Below, in pieces: positions 1 through 10,951 of a DNA stretch of 64,000 nt (positions are counted from its first letter, which is position 1; every line of letters starts with the position of its first letter). The position numbers and the translations under genes are program-made. The notes under the pieces are model-generated. The model was not told the DNA's origin, did no database searches, and was given only the letters and a program-made list of their open reading frames with translations. This stretch comes from Gonapodya prolifera JEL478 (lineage: Eukaryota > Monoblepharomycota > Monoblepharidomycetes > Monoblepharidales > Gonapodyaceae). The stretch lies in NCBI GenBank assembly GCA_001574975.1, contig KQ965754.1:308556-372555 (forward strand). The letters are read 5' to 3'.

Positions 1-505
1 ATGAATCTCGCGAATGTTGGAGATGAATCGAAAGGATAGTCACGGATATCGTCAGATGGGGGAGTGTTGAATGTTCTGCCGATTTGGAGTTCTACCGTTC
101 ATGGAACACTGAATTAGTGGCGAAGATAATTGGAGATAATTGATGTTTATTCAGATGTACTTAAGCTCATTTGTATTCTAATCTGATTTTGCCTTTGACT
201 CTCCAATCGTTCTGACGCTCGTGCACTCCCGTTTCGAACAGACTCTATTTCTGCCGAATATTACGACGGCGATTCCCATTGCAGGTGCGCAGATGGAGGA
301 GGAAACGCTCATAGAGGATGGTATCTTGCGAAGATACCGGGCGCTATCAGCCCATGCTGACGTAGAGCTGGAAGACTCGTCCATTCTTTGCGTCTCGTCT
401 TTTGGAATCTTCTCCCACCGAACACTCTCCTGCTCTCTGAGCATAACGTTTTCGCGAATATGTCTCTCTGTTGTACTTAAGCTTTACCCCTTTTTTGTTC
501 GCCAG
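1..505. other. Leader of the TMEM170-like gene, no resolved exon
   Basis: No coding segment can be assigned with confidence. The first well-supported exon downstream begins at 506 after a pyrimidine-rich acceptor (ttcgccag), so at least one 5' exon of the TMEM170-like gene probably lies here or before the window. Short open frames exist on both strands but show no recognisable domain. Confidence 0.4.
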
Positions 506-685
506 GCTATGTTACACCGCCGTTCCCGTCCCTCTTCATCCCCTGGCTCGGCCAAGAGCAAAGCCTATACTACCGCGAAGGTGATGTCACTTTCCTTTGT
601 GCGCGCCTATGCTCCCCTCTCTGAGCCTTCCATTCACCACTTGAACCGTTTCCGACATCAGTTTACCATAATGATCCGGTTCCCC

Positions 686-719
<34 letters not shown>

Positions 720-1500
720 ACCCCGTCCACCACAGACATAATCTACTTCACACTCATATGGACGCTCATCTGGTTCTTGCTCGTCTACGGCATCGCCGCC
801 CTCCGCTCAGGTGCGGTCCTGTTTGGGCAGAGAATGGGCATGTTTTTCGTGCTGGGGATGGGCGCGTACGGGCTCGTGAGTGGGGCGTTGAGTGGGGCGA
901 TTGTCGGTATGTAGAACGCTTTCATGTGCAGGAGGTGGTTGGAATGGAGAGGGGACGATGTAATGGGTGATGGCGGTGCAGTACCCGGCCCACTCCAGGC
1001 AAGGATGATACCGGACACTTGCCAACCGCGTCCACAACATGTCTTTCGTCGTACGTCTCCATCTTACCTCTCCCCCACTTCTTCATCCCTCTTCGTCACC
1101 CGAACCGTGCCCCTCGTCAGCCCCCGTCCGTGCACCACACTCTCACTTCCTTTTATATAATTTTTTTTTTTTTGCGCAGAGTGATATGTGTCCTCCAAGG
1201 GCTCTTCGCCGTCTTCGACAAGATTCCCCAAATCAACGAAGCAAAGGGATGTGTGCCTTCTCACAAGGAAAACTCACCGAAGCTATTTTTCGGACCAGAA
1301 CACAAACTGACGCCCACGAACATATGCGTCAACCATATATTCTGCTCAGCAGTATTTTTGCCATCACCTATGTGTCTGATGCGCGGTCAAACGTGGCTGA
1401 TGTCACTTGTGTACTGCGTTGTGGCCGGTCTCCCTACCTTCCTTCTTCTTGGCGACAAGCAACGATGTTCAACAGGTGGCATTTTATATTTCTCAGCTCA
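506..1500 (+). CDS. TMEM170-like integral membrane protein, multi-exon
   Basis: The exon at 506-580 reads PFPSLFIPWLGQEQSLYYRE. It joins in phase across an intron (581-735) to an exon at 736-907 that starts DIIYFTLIWTLIWFLLVYG and ends GALSGAIVG. Two hydrophobic helices separated by a short polar turn, and the G-x-x-SG-x-x-SG-x-IVG ending, match the TMEM170 family, small four-helix proteins of the ER and nuclear envelope. The donor after GAIVG is GTATGT at 908. Later exons are uncertain: YRTLANRVHNMSFV (near 1010-1050) and VICVLQGLFAVFDKIPQI (from about 1182) look right for the family's last helix, but no splice choice I tried keeps both in one frame, and a stop codon sits just before the first. 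This may be an assembly indel or recent damage. The 5' end is missing. Confidence 0.6.
687..719 (+). repeat. Poly-C homopolymer, 33 nt
   Basis: An uninterrupted run of 33 C lies 16 nt before the 3' splice site (cag at 733-735) of a TMEM170-like intron, where a polypyrimidine tract is expected. Runs this long are slippage-prone, so the true length is uncertain. Confidence 0.85.
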
Positions 1501-1531
1501 TCATCAAGTCTTTCAGGCACGATGCATATAG

Positions 1532-2241
1532 TTATCGTATTTGGTCACATTGCGTAGATGCAACGACTGGCAGCCCTGCTAATTATTTTTGGGGGGTTGG
1601 ATTACAATAGCTCTGCAAGGAGCTAAAGTCACCACCACACTGCAAAGCAACCCTCACAGCTTCGTCTCCCTTTCTTTCACTTATATTGCGTCAGACCGTG
1701 ATGTTTTTGGAGGACTCCTCGTACACCTCCAACATTTTTCTGCAGGAAATAGAATCCAAACTTAATGGGATCTTGCAAGAAAACTCCGTTGCCAATCGCA
1801 CTTGAATTATTGTGGCTCCGATTTGCTAATTTGGTATAGCAGAGTTGGCCAGAGAATGTCCCGCCTTTGCATCATTTCACTTATTTTACTCCCTATCCTC
1901 CCAATTCACACGTTGAAATTGGTGGGCAAGACTGATCATACACCTTGGGAAGATTCCAGATATTTATTTTTGGACGCAAATAGCAGGTTGGGCAAGTGTG
2001 CCCACACCTGTTGGTTGGCGTACTCATTGGCAGCGGTTCCACCCAGAGGTAGAGTTGCTGACGTCACCAGATATACTTGCTTTGTGTGGTATTGAATGTC
2101 CCACCCTGTCCTCCTTTTTGGAGGCAAGTGATGATGATCATTAGGTAGTGTTACTGTTGGGTTCAACCTCACTGGGTCAGCGCGCCACAACGCACACTTT
2201 GCGCACAATACTCACAGCCCCCCCCCTCCACCTCCATTGCA
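1532..2241. other. Gene-poor stretch before the hAT cluster
   Basis: I see no convincing coding exon here. Frames are short and lack domain signatures. A short C-run is followed by ctccacctcc near 2219-2235. The right part probably belongs to the same unit as the split reading frame that starts at 2242. Confidence 0.4.
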
Positions 2242-2662
2242 GTGTTGCACAGGGTACTTGGAGTGCAAATGATTGCAGAACGTGCACATGAGTTGAACCT
2301 GCTCAGCACAGGGCGGTTCCATAACTTGGTTAACACCACCATCTTGGGAGTCAACATCTGGCGCCGCCAACTCCAGGCACACCACAGTGCCCCTCCAAAG
2401 GGGTCGGTCCCCTTTACCACTATGAAAGGGATGTTGAACCACCTCACTAGGAGCTTTGCAAAGGAATTCAAGGACCATACCATGACCCTGCTGGTACATA
2501 CAACTTCCCTGCCAAAACCCCCTGACCCATTGTCCAGTGCCACTTCCGCATCAAGAGACATCAAGTGCAACTGGATGTCCTGGCTGCCCCTAACAGGGGT
2601 GTCCCAGGATCAATCCAAGTGCATGCACATGCACCATTATGTATCCCCCCACTCAACAGTCT

Positions 2663-2670
2663 CTCACAGA
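2663..2670. repeat. 8-bp target-site duplication of hAT element 1
   Basis: CTCACAGA at 2663-2670 is repeated exactly at 5474-5481, directly outside both element ends. Eight bases is the hallmark duplication length of hAT transposition. Confidence 0.9.
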
Positions 2671-5473
2671 TAGGGTTACAAGGGAGCAAGTAACTTGCTT
2701 GAAACGGTTCAACTCACAACTTGCTCCCTTGGTTATTGGTCAACCCCCGAACTCGCTCCGTCAACAATTCTCAAACTCCGAACTTGCTCCCTCAGATGGG
2801 AGTATCTCCAAACTCTGTGAGTTGACTCGGTTGCAACTCGCAGTTTAGATAGCAGGCTAAACTTTAAAAAAATGTATTTTGCAGTTACAATATTATAAAC
2901 GTAGAGTCCCAACTTGATAAACTAGCGCTTTGTACACATTAATTCAGGATATTCCTGCTTCCACTTCTTTAATAACATTAAGTTTCTAATCATTACAGGT
3001 CCAAGACAGGACCTCCAGTCCCCAATAACATTCCTCCCTGTGGAAAACATCTGCTCCAATTCCGTGCTGGTCCCTGGAATCCCCAGGTAGTCTTGTGTCA
3101 TCCGCTGGAGTCCCGGAAAGTCTCCTCTTCCCTTCCAGTACTCCAGCAAATCCATCCTCTGTGGCCTCCTAGTCTCCATCAAGTACTGGTCCAGTTCCCC
3201 TATCCTTGCCCTCATCAAAAATGCTCATTGCTCCTGCATCCTCTGTCCAATGCCCAAGGCCACCACCTGTTGCAACACTGGCATACCTGTTTTCAAATGT
3301 TGCTTGGATGGTGGCCTCCCCCTTGTCCATGTACTTTGTTTCCCATCCTTGTTCCCGCATCCACAATAGCTTGTATGCTGGGTGCAGCACTGTTGTAAAA
3401 TTAGTCAAGGTGTCACCAATGTATAACCGCAATGGGGTAACTCACCTAATGCAATCCAATAGAGCCTTGTGCTATCCGTCTTTGCATAGTACTTCCAAAG
3501 CACTTCCATGATGGCTTCCCAAACTGTCGAAAGGACTGGCAGCAACCCAACGTCCGCATCCTCAAGCTTGTCCATTATGACATTGAAGAGGGGGACAACC
3601 ATCACAAGGGTTGGGTACGATGCACTCTCCACCAAGGAGAGTGCTTGTGCTAGTGGCTGTAGGAAATAGACAGGAGAGGGTTAGGTGGGACCAGATTGCA
3701 ATTCATGTTTGCACCCACCTCAAGGAGATGTTGAACCTTTTCCAGATAGTTCCAGTCCTCATCTGTCAGTTTCCACTCCCGTAGTCCTATGTCCAAAGCA
3801 AAGAGCTTCTCCACCTCTGCTCTGTCCTGCATGGCACAGGTGATGGCATTGAAATCCGATTTCCATTGGGTTCCAACTGGCGCCACCAACTTGCGGGCCT
3901 TGGATGGTTCCACGAACTGCTTTGCATACAGTTTGCAGAGTCTTGGAGAGTGTAGAACCTTGTAAATGAGCTCATAGAGCTCCAGAACAATGGGTTGGCA
4001 AAGATGCAGCAACATGAAAAAAGACAAAACAGCCACTCACCTTCTTTACAGGTCCATTGTTGCCTCCAACAACTTCCTTGTCATCAACATTGGGAAGTTG
4101 CAACTTCTCGAGTCCTGCCCGGACAGCCAAGTGGAGGATATGGGCAAAACAGTGAACACATGAGTCAACCTCACTGAAGTCCACTGCCATCATGCCAGAG
4201 TTTGCGATTGCTTGCATCATGGTGTTGTTATTGCTTGTGTTGTCAATTGTGAACGAGATGACCAGTTTTTGTGTTTGGAGAATTTGTGAAAGTGCCAGCA
4301 CCTGACCAACAAAAATATAGTGCAACTCACCTTTTTTGTAGCCCCTGTATTTCCAAGTGCTTCTAGCACAATCCTAGCAAGATTCTCTCCTGTATGGGGG
4401 CCCTTCACCTGTACAAAGTCCAATAGCACCTTGTTCATGCACTAGTCTGTCCCCACCCAATGTCATGTCACAGCTGCAAAGCTGTACCACTGGTCCGGGG
4501 TGGTTCATACTTCTGTTGTGCATGCAATCAACCTGTAGAGAGCGCTTAATGGTTGTGGTAACAATAAATATCAACAACACTCACCTCCAAAAGGTCCCAA
4601 ATCCTCCCTTGTAAGAGCACCACCTCCTGTGGAATATCCGCCTTAATCATATCTCCTGATATCTGGGGGACTTTGGGGTTTGCTGTGCAAATCATCCTCA
4701 GGAACCACCAGTTTGTTGGTTCAGTGAGAGGGTCAGCTGCAACAATCCAATCAAGCATAAATGCTTGATAGGTCTCTTTGTCCAATGCCTGTAAATGGTG
4801 GTTGAAACTTGTTTGGTGAAACAATTCCAGGCATTATCACTCACCTGGACTGGATCTTGCTTCCGTTTCCCAGATGCCATGTCCTCAAGGGAAAGCTAAT
4901 TGCTGGCATGAATTCTCTGCTGCTCCAGTTTCTTCCTTATGTTGGGGTCCCTGATGGGGTCCGTGCGGTACTTCAAGACATGGGTCTGGAGGGTTGACGT
5001 TGAGTGGTGTTGGGTCATATCATAACTAATAGAAAAAATGGAAGTGATGAAGCTGAAAATAATAACAAATCGTACCATACTCATGGTTTTGCACTGCATC
5101 CCTTCTGTCCAAAATGACAGCAGATTGCCCTCCTCTCCGCACCCTTCTCCTGCTTTTCAAAGTGTCCATCCTGAAACACCCATGACTCTTCCCACTTGGA
5201 AGTGACGAATCGCTTTGTGGGAATCCATCCATTGCCTCCTGGTGTACTTGGTCCACCTGCACTCATATTGTTTTTTTTTTTTGAGAGGGGTTCCAAGGGA
5301 GTTGACTTGGAGTTGGCTATATTCAACTCGCTACTCACTCCCTTGACCTTTTACAAACTCCCAACTTGCTCCCTTGTAATCTAGCCAACTCCCAAACTTG
5401 CTCCCTCACAAAAGCCCCAACTCCACTTGCATTTGCAAGTTGGCAAGTTTCAACTTGCTCCCTCGTATCCCTT
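2671..5473 (-). mobile_element. hAT-family DNA transposon 1 (2803 bp)
   Basis: The left end begins TAGGGTTACAAGGGAGCAAG and the right end, read inward, begins AAGGGATACGAGGGAGCAAG. These are imperfect terminal inverted repeats. Both ends carry many sub-terminal copies of a CAACTTGCTCCC-type word in both orientations, as expected of transposase binding sites. The element is flanked by an exact 8-bp duplication. The interior encodes a minus-strand transposase with several introns. Boundaries are directly visible, and family assignment rests on the transposase domains plus the duplication length. The transposase is damaged, so the copy is probably non-autonomous today. Confidence 0.92.
2922..5338 (-). 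pseudogene. hAT transposase of element 1, damaged
   Basis: Minus-strand segments in order. N-terminal BED-type zinc finger near 5081-5250 (AICCHFGQKGCSAKP). Segment with LDWIVAADPLTEPTNWWFL (about 4690-4780). RNase-H-like core with TIDNTSNNNTMM and CVHCFAHILHLAVRAG (about 4130-4250). C-terminal hAT dimerisation region (2922-3218) with LLEYWKGRG and GIPGTSTELEQMFSTGRNVI. Splice-donor-like (plus-strand actcacc) signals separate the segments. At the first catalytic block the frame reads TTEV-stop-TTPDQWYSF and later AAVT-stop-HWVGT. The family Asp in TTDxW is replaced by Glu, and in-frame TGA codons lie at 4505-4507 and 4463-4465. Both could be simple G-to-A changes. I therefore call it inactive. 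Confidence 0.8.
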
Positions 5474-5608
5474 CTCACAGAGACTGGGTCACCTTCTTGC
5501 AATGGCAGCTAGGTGTAGTGACTTGCAACCAACCTGGTGGATGTAAGTCTTGTGGTGTCCCAGCTACCCAGACTGAGGCGCGGGGAGACAGTGATTGACA
5601 AGCTGCTG

Positions 5609-6143
5609 AATCTGTCAGCAGCGGAGATGTTCCCATGCGTTTGCGCAGAACTTGTCTGGGATCACGCAGATTGAAGAACAATGCACTGGACATTACAGGA
5701 CCAACACCAGATACCTGTACAACCCTGAGCCATCCACAGAGGATCTTGTTGGAGGTCCAGACGCATTGGGGGAGCCGAGATAACAGGTTTCTGGTGATGA
5801 GGTGTTGGGGGACACCCCAACCAAATCAACCTCTGCAACCCATGGAGATGGCATTGAGCGCATGCGTAGGGATCATCTTGTGTACTGGGCATGTGGTCTG
5901 GAAGTGTTGCTGGGTGAGTGAGGCCACTGAAACAGGTGGGTGGACTGCCCTTGGGTCTTGACAATGGTGGCTGTGGTCTGCAATCCCAGACTGCAGCAAA
6001 CAATTGGTGATGCTGCCAGCAGACAGCAGACAGATGGGCTTTGGCTCAAATGGGCATATGGTGTACTGGTTGCATGAGGCTGCTGAAACAGGCAGGTGGA
6101 CAGACTAAGGCGGGTGTTTGGTTTTGGGCATGTGGGTGCTGGG
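5609..6143. other. DNA between the two hAT elements
   Basis: No recognisable gene. Short frames on both strands lack domains. The segment abuts the 8-bp target copy of hAT element 2 (GTGCTGGG at 6136-6143), and the sequence resumes at 8973. It is probably part of the same older unit that received both insertions. Confidence 0.4.
6136..6143. repeat. 8-bp target-site duplication of hAT element 2
   Basis: GTGCTGGG at 6136-6143 recurs exactly at 8965-8972, directly outside the terminal inverted repeats of the second hAT element. Confidence 0.92.
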
Positions 6144-8964
6144 TAAGGCTACTCATGAGCGAGTTGAGCAAGTAAAATAGCAAACTTGTTGCTTGCTCAC
6201 TAATATAAATCATAACTCGTAACTTGCTTGACTCGTCCAAGGGCTGCTCCCAACCCGCTTGGCAACTTGCTGGATAAATCCGGCTAAATGATTATACTGC
6301 TACCCACCCCAATTGTGTTGTTCACTGTCTTTGGTGGCAGACTTTGCAGACTCTATTTGTAGTCTTTAACAGCTATATTTGGGAAGTCTCTCTTCCAATA
6401 CTTAGCTAACATTGTATCTCTAATGGTTGCAGGGGCAAGAGACACACGGTTGTCCACTACAACCCTCCTTGCTCCACTGAACACACACTCCACTGGTGCG
6501 CTTGTTCCCAGGATACACAGGAACTTACGTGCTAGTTTCTGAATCCCTGGGAGGTCTGTCCTTGCTTGCCAGTAGTCCAGCAGGTTGACCTCCCCTGTGA
6601 CCAAGGCCTCTGAGAAGTACTGGTCCAGCTCCGCAAGCTCCCCAGAACGGTGCAAGTGTCTGTACATCTGCTGCCGTAGGAGGGCCACCAAACTGTCCAG
6701 CAGGGGGGGTGCAACAGGTGCTTCTCCCGGATCAATCCCATTGACCTCCTTGTATGCATTCTGGAAGAGCGCCATTGCCTCCACAATATGCTCCTCCTCC
6801 CATCCTTGGTCCACCATCCACTGTTTCTGGAATCCCGGATGGAGCACTTCCAAAAGGGTCAGTCAAGATGCTGAGTAAAGTTGCAAATCAGCAGGGACTC
6901 ACTCAAACCCACAGAGGGAATCCTTGACAAGTCTATCTTCCCATAGTAGTCCCTGAGCACCCCAAGAATGGCGTCCCGCGTCTTCTCCATTGTCCTGTCC
7001 TTGAAGTCCATTTCCTCCAGGATGTTGAAGACAAGGTTGTAGACAGGGATGATGGCTGGAATAGTCAGATACCAACTGCCCATGATCTCTCCCATTGCAA
7101 ACACAATGGGCTGGTGGAAAATAGCAGTGGATTAGAGAATATGCATGAACCACTCAGTTGCACCCACCTCAAGCAGTGTCTTAAGCTGTCCGAGATAGCT
7201 CCAGTCTCCATCCAACAGCATCCACGCACGTAGTGTCCTCTCCAAAGCGCAGATGGAGTCCAACTGCTCCCTATCCTCCAGTGCTCATCCCACCGCATCA
7301 AAGTCCAACATCCAGTGCGTTGAGACTGGAGCAATTAGCTTGCACAACCTCTTTGGTGCCTGGAAGCAGAGGGCATAGCAATCTTGCAGCTGTGCCGAGG
7401 CTTGAATCTTGAAGATGAGCTGGTAGAGCTGGTGAAATGATCCGCATTTGGTCTCGAAGTCTCAATAGGACTCGCTGCCACTCACCTTCTTCAGAGGCCA
7501 CCCATCCGCGATTTCAGCTCCTGCCATTGCGTCCAGGTCCACATCCAGCATCTTAAACTCCTTCATTCCAGCCTTGACCACCAAGTTGATGATGTGGGCG
7601 AGGCAGCGGACGTGGCTGTCCACTGGGTGGAAGTCCGTTGGGATTCCATCCTCACTGGCAATTGCCCACATCATTTTATTGTTGTTGCGGGCATTGTCTG
7701 TTGGGATGGCTACAAGCTGGGAATAGAGAGTGTAGAATTGTATGGAATTGACAACGTGGCTCTCACCTTTGGCAAAATCTCCAAGCACCTGAGAGAGTCC
7801 ACAAGGCCTGCAGCAAGATTTGCTCCACTGTGACTGCTGATGCCACTGATATGGATGAAATCCAGGAGGGATTCCCAGAAATTCCACGTCTGCGTCGAAA
7901 TCCAGTGTCCTGTTACTGCCTCAAAGCAATGCCTCCAGTCCTTTGTTGTCCAGGTGTCGGTTGTGATGGCCATGTACTTGCAGTCAATCTAAGGCGAATT
8001 AGTAACTGCTACCTTGTAATGCGCAAGCCCGAAGAGACGTTGAAACTCACCAACAGCATCTGGATCACCGACTCCTGAATCCTCTCAACCTCTGCATACA
8101 AGTCGCGCTTGAGAGTGTTGTCTGAGATTTCCGGGGCATCCGGACTGAGGGTATTGAGCATCCGGCGAAAAAGAGGATGTTTGATTTCAGTGAGGGACTG
8201 GTCCGTCCCTACTGTCCAGTCCAATGCTGCGTCCCAAAACTGGCTTGGGTTGAAAGCCTGAAACTCGAAAATGTACTTCGAGAACAGCAGAGACTAATAA
8301 ATGAGATGTTACTCACCCAAGCCTTCCTCTTGTTCTGTGTCCATAATCCTTTGCGAATGTCTGCCGAACTGGCTAGCCCAGTGCGCTTCCTCTCTTTGGG
8401 ATCCCAAATCTCCTTTGCATGATAGGTGCAAACGTGCATTGCCAGCTAGGTGGTCGCAGTGTTGTGTGTGGTAGCGTATCTGTTTGACTCCCGGTTAGCA
8501 ATTATTGATTTGAGATCTGCTGGCTGAGTACTCACATCTGCTTGCAGGGAGCATGAGTGCACATGACCCTAGACTCCGTTTTCAGAGCTCCTCTGGTCTG
8601 CTTCTTGAAATGTCACTCCACAAAGACAAAGGAGTTGGAGCGGTGATAGACGGAGTCAGGCTCGTCAACCCAGCCCCCTTTTCCATTGTCGACGAGCTCA
8701 TCCAGAGGCCCAAGATTTCCAAGGTCGGCAGGGTTACCATTGGCATCGGCGTCCATATCCATGAGTCGTGATTGGAGGTTTTAGAGTGTGCACAAACAAT
8801 TTTGACACGTAGTCTAGTACAACACAATGACTTTGCCGAAACTCAAAAACTCGACACCCCCAACTTTTAACTTGCTTGTTCCCCCAGAAGCCCAACTTTT
8901 CACTCATCAAGTTGAGTTGAGTTGAGCAAGTTGCAATTTGGCAACTCGCTCATGAGTAGCCTTA
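6144..8964 (-). mobile_element. hAT-family DNA transposon 2 (2821 bp)
   Basis: The two ends are perfect inverted repeats over 23 bp, starting TAAGGCTACTCATGAGCGAG on each strand, and are flanked by an exact 8-bp duplication. Sub-terminal GAGCAAGTTG-type words occur at both ends, as in element 1, and the two transposases share layout, so they are relatives rather than copies of one another. The perfect ends and target sites, plus a conserved catalytic TTDTW block, suggest a younger insertion than element 1. Confidence 0.94.
6353..8760 (-). CDS. hAT transposase of element 2, multi-exon
   Basis: Segments from N to C terminus, reading down the minus strand. BED-like zinc finger near 8390-8440 (a Cys/His-bearing HLAGNARLHLSCKG stretch). 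First catalytic block TTDTWTTKDWRHCFEAVTGH near 7900-7970. Second acidic block PTDNARNNNKMMWAIASEDG with CLAHIINLVVKAGM near 7570-7720. C-terminal dimerisation region at 6353-6853 with LLDYWQARTD and ILGTSAPVECVFSGARRVV, ending KDYK-stop. Donor-like actcac signals mark introns. Unlike element 1, the first catalytic Asp is kept and I see no stop inside the blocks examined. I did not resolve every splice site, so whether the whole frame is open is unproven. Confidence 0.75.
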
Positions 8965-8972
8965 GTGCTGGG

Positions 8973-9500
8973 CGACAGAAACGGCGAGTTTGGGCAATGC
9001 ATAGGGAAACCCCCTGGGGCTCTTTGGAATCGCTCACAGGAACAGGGAAAATGGCTTGGACATTGTCTGGGCATTGGTGCTGGTCCCTCTGTATTTATTT
9101 TGTTATGTTTGTGTGCCATCTCGGCATTGCAGACTGTCACCCCCCGCTTGCGGGAGGTACCATACAGCGTAGCGCTATCTACCTGGGAGATGATCAACTC
9201 CCCTATTTGCTTGTTAACTATAAATAATTCCTAGATGTCATTAGCTAGTGGTTCACTGCTTGGCTCACTTCTTCGATGTGGTAAGATTCCGTTCTTTTAT
9301 CAGCGAGCGGTTGCGTGGCGACAATACTTGCGTTTTCTGCTATTTGTTGGAAGCTGGACATGAGCACACTCCCCGGAATTATCGATTTGTGAGCTTGTGC
9401 TCGCGAAGTCCTACCTGCCACATTAGTAACTACAAAGTCTACACCCGCGTCTGTTTCTCGTTCATGTTCTGCTACTTGTGTGCCCTTTCATTTCTTTCAG
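8973..9500. other. Right flank of hAT element 2
   Basis: No clear gene. A possible exon reading ASGSLLGSLLRC before a gtaaga donor near 9285 could be an upstream exon of the ABC-transporter remnant that follows, but this is speculative. Confidence 0.3.
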
Positions 9501-10126
9501 CTACAGTTCCCATCCCTGTCTTCCTTGAAAACCGACTGATCATCAAGCGCGAGCGCGCCGCATTCATGTACAGAGCCACGACCTTGTTCTTCGCCTGGTT
9601 CACCCTGTGGGGTCTGTTTCACGGCGTCTTTGCTGCCATTGAGGCGCTGGTGTTCTGAGGTACGATTGGATTTCAGAACCCCAGTCAATTTTTGCTGGCC
9701 GACGTTCAGAGCTCGTGACATCCTGTCACCTGGGAGAAGCACTTACATTGTGCGTTATTTATACCACGGACCTGAACGTTTTCAGGATGTATTTTGTCAT
9801 TTGCATTCTCCCAGTGGATCGTCAAACACCGTCTAATATTTTTTCGCGGGTGTGCATAATGGCTCAAGGATGGTTCGGGCCAGACTTTCCTCTCCCTGTT
9901 GAGCTGGCGCCTGGTGTCATGGTTCGCGCCAATCCAAATGCTTGTTATGTCAAGGGCTACTGTGAGACCTTGCTTTCGGTAAACATCTGTACCAGTGCGA
10001 CTAACATGCGGAATTGGTTTTCAAGGGGCTAACTTTGGGCTCTGGTTGGTGTTTTGGGTCCTTGCGATCATTTCCGGCGTGTGGTGTTTGCACACGGGTA
10101 CTCGCACGCAGCACAGGCTGGCTTAA
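9501..10126 (+). pseudogene. ABCG-type transporter, C-terminal remnant
   Basis: The exon starting at 9501 after tttctttcag reads TVPIPVFLENRLIIKRERAA, then MYRATTLFFAWFTLWGLFHG. This is the signature stretch before the membrane helices of ABCG (white/PDR-type) ABC transporters, where an E/N-R-x-x-x-x-RERA-x-x-x-YR pattern is typical. Later pieces read WFGPDFPLPVELAPG and NPNACYVKGY. The final exon reads NFGLWLVFWVLAIISGVWCL and stops at 10124-10126, a plausible last helix. No nucleotide-binding domain is visible upstream: the place where it should be is occupied by the hAT cluster and anonymous DNA. This is most likely a truncated gene. A gene with very long or unrecognised 5' exons is the alternative. 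Confidence 0.5.
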
Positions 10127-10252
10127 ATCTGAGACGGAGCGTTTGTAGGATGAGAGTGGAGTATTGGCTTCTTTTTTATTGTAGGATATGGCTATTCCAG
10201 ATGAAAAGGATTCGTAATGGAGTTCTGATAATTGACGCTATTTCCCTTCTCT

Positions 10253-10951
10253 TCAGTCTGTACCACTATTCTCATTATCCCATATTCTCTTGATCATCTC
10301 GTACACCTTCAACCCCTCTTCGTCCACAGCATTAAAGCTCGCAGTATCTAAAATGTCTCGAGTCACTTTGGCGCCTGCCCCGAACAATTTGGGCACCATC
10401 TCCATCGCGTCTTCCGTAACTTCCAACGTCATATTATTGACAAGAGCCATTTATGTCAACTCCGCGAGCGATCAGAAAGTCCATCATGTCGTGCCGTTTC
10501 CACGATATCGGGGACCTGAGCGCGGCGATTAGCGCTTCAGGACTGTACTGGTAGACCGACATGAAGTGCTCAGCAATGTCAGACTTGCCGTATTGAGCAG
10601 CCGCACAGATTCCTTCAAGAGCACCAGCATTTATAACGCGGCGCACCAGGTCCAAAAGCATCGCGACGACCGCTGTGCGCCCCATTTGAGCTGCCTTGAC
10701 AGGCCCGGGCATGGGTCTGGTGCGCCGAGTTCAAAGAGGAGGGCGATGACTGCGACGTGTCCCAGCATGGCGGCCTCTTCGAGATGGGAGGCATTTGGTG
10801 GGGGTGCGTCGGGTTGCTCCAGGAGGGCGCGGATGGCCGCGATGTCCGTGGGCGAAAGATTGCGACTGTCAAGGGGTCTGCAGGCTCGGAGGATTGCTTG
10901 ACTGCGAACATGGTGCGGGAACTGGTCGTGGCGAGGTGCCGAACTCAACAA
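10253..10951 (-). pseudogene. Ankyrin-type gene with broken frame
   Basis: Three overlapping minus-strand frames together read as one ankyrin-like protein. The first (10631-10951) includes ASHLEEAAMLGHVAVIALLF. The second (10434-10712) includes EGICAAAQYGKSDIAEHFMS and DMMDFLIARGVDIN. The third (10253-10450) includes AMEMVPKLFGAGAKV and ends NSGTD-stop. The switches occur within a few codons near 10690-10710 and near 10440, with no room for an intron and no GT-AG pair, so the coding frame is interrupted twice. No ATG was found at the 5' end. The protein may belong to the same broad ankyrin set as the genes at 17-21.5 kb, but lacks their F-box-like N-terminus. Confidence 0.55.

Larger units (their letters stand above)
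2242..5608 (+). pseudogene. Unknown open frame interrupted by hAT element 1
   Basis: A plus-strand frame is open from 2242 to the target site of the hAT element at 2671. If the element and one copy of the 8-bp target duplication are removed, the same frame continues through SHRDWVTFLQWQLGVVTC and stops at about 5608, giving roughly 185 residues. That makes this sequence the pre-insertion host of the transposon. I do not recognise the product. It contains Cys/His-rich patches (KCMHMHH, CNQPGGCKSCG) but no known domain. It may be part of an older repeat rather than a host gene, because its flanks also carry the second hAT insertion. Confidence 0.35.

Noticed and set aside
2671-2850. Regularly recurring AACTTGCTCCC-type words looking like a short-repeat array
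   Set aside because: They occur in both orientations at irregular spacing only near the ends of the hAT elements, as expected for transposase binding sites. There are no uniform spacers, so not CRISPR.
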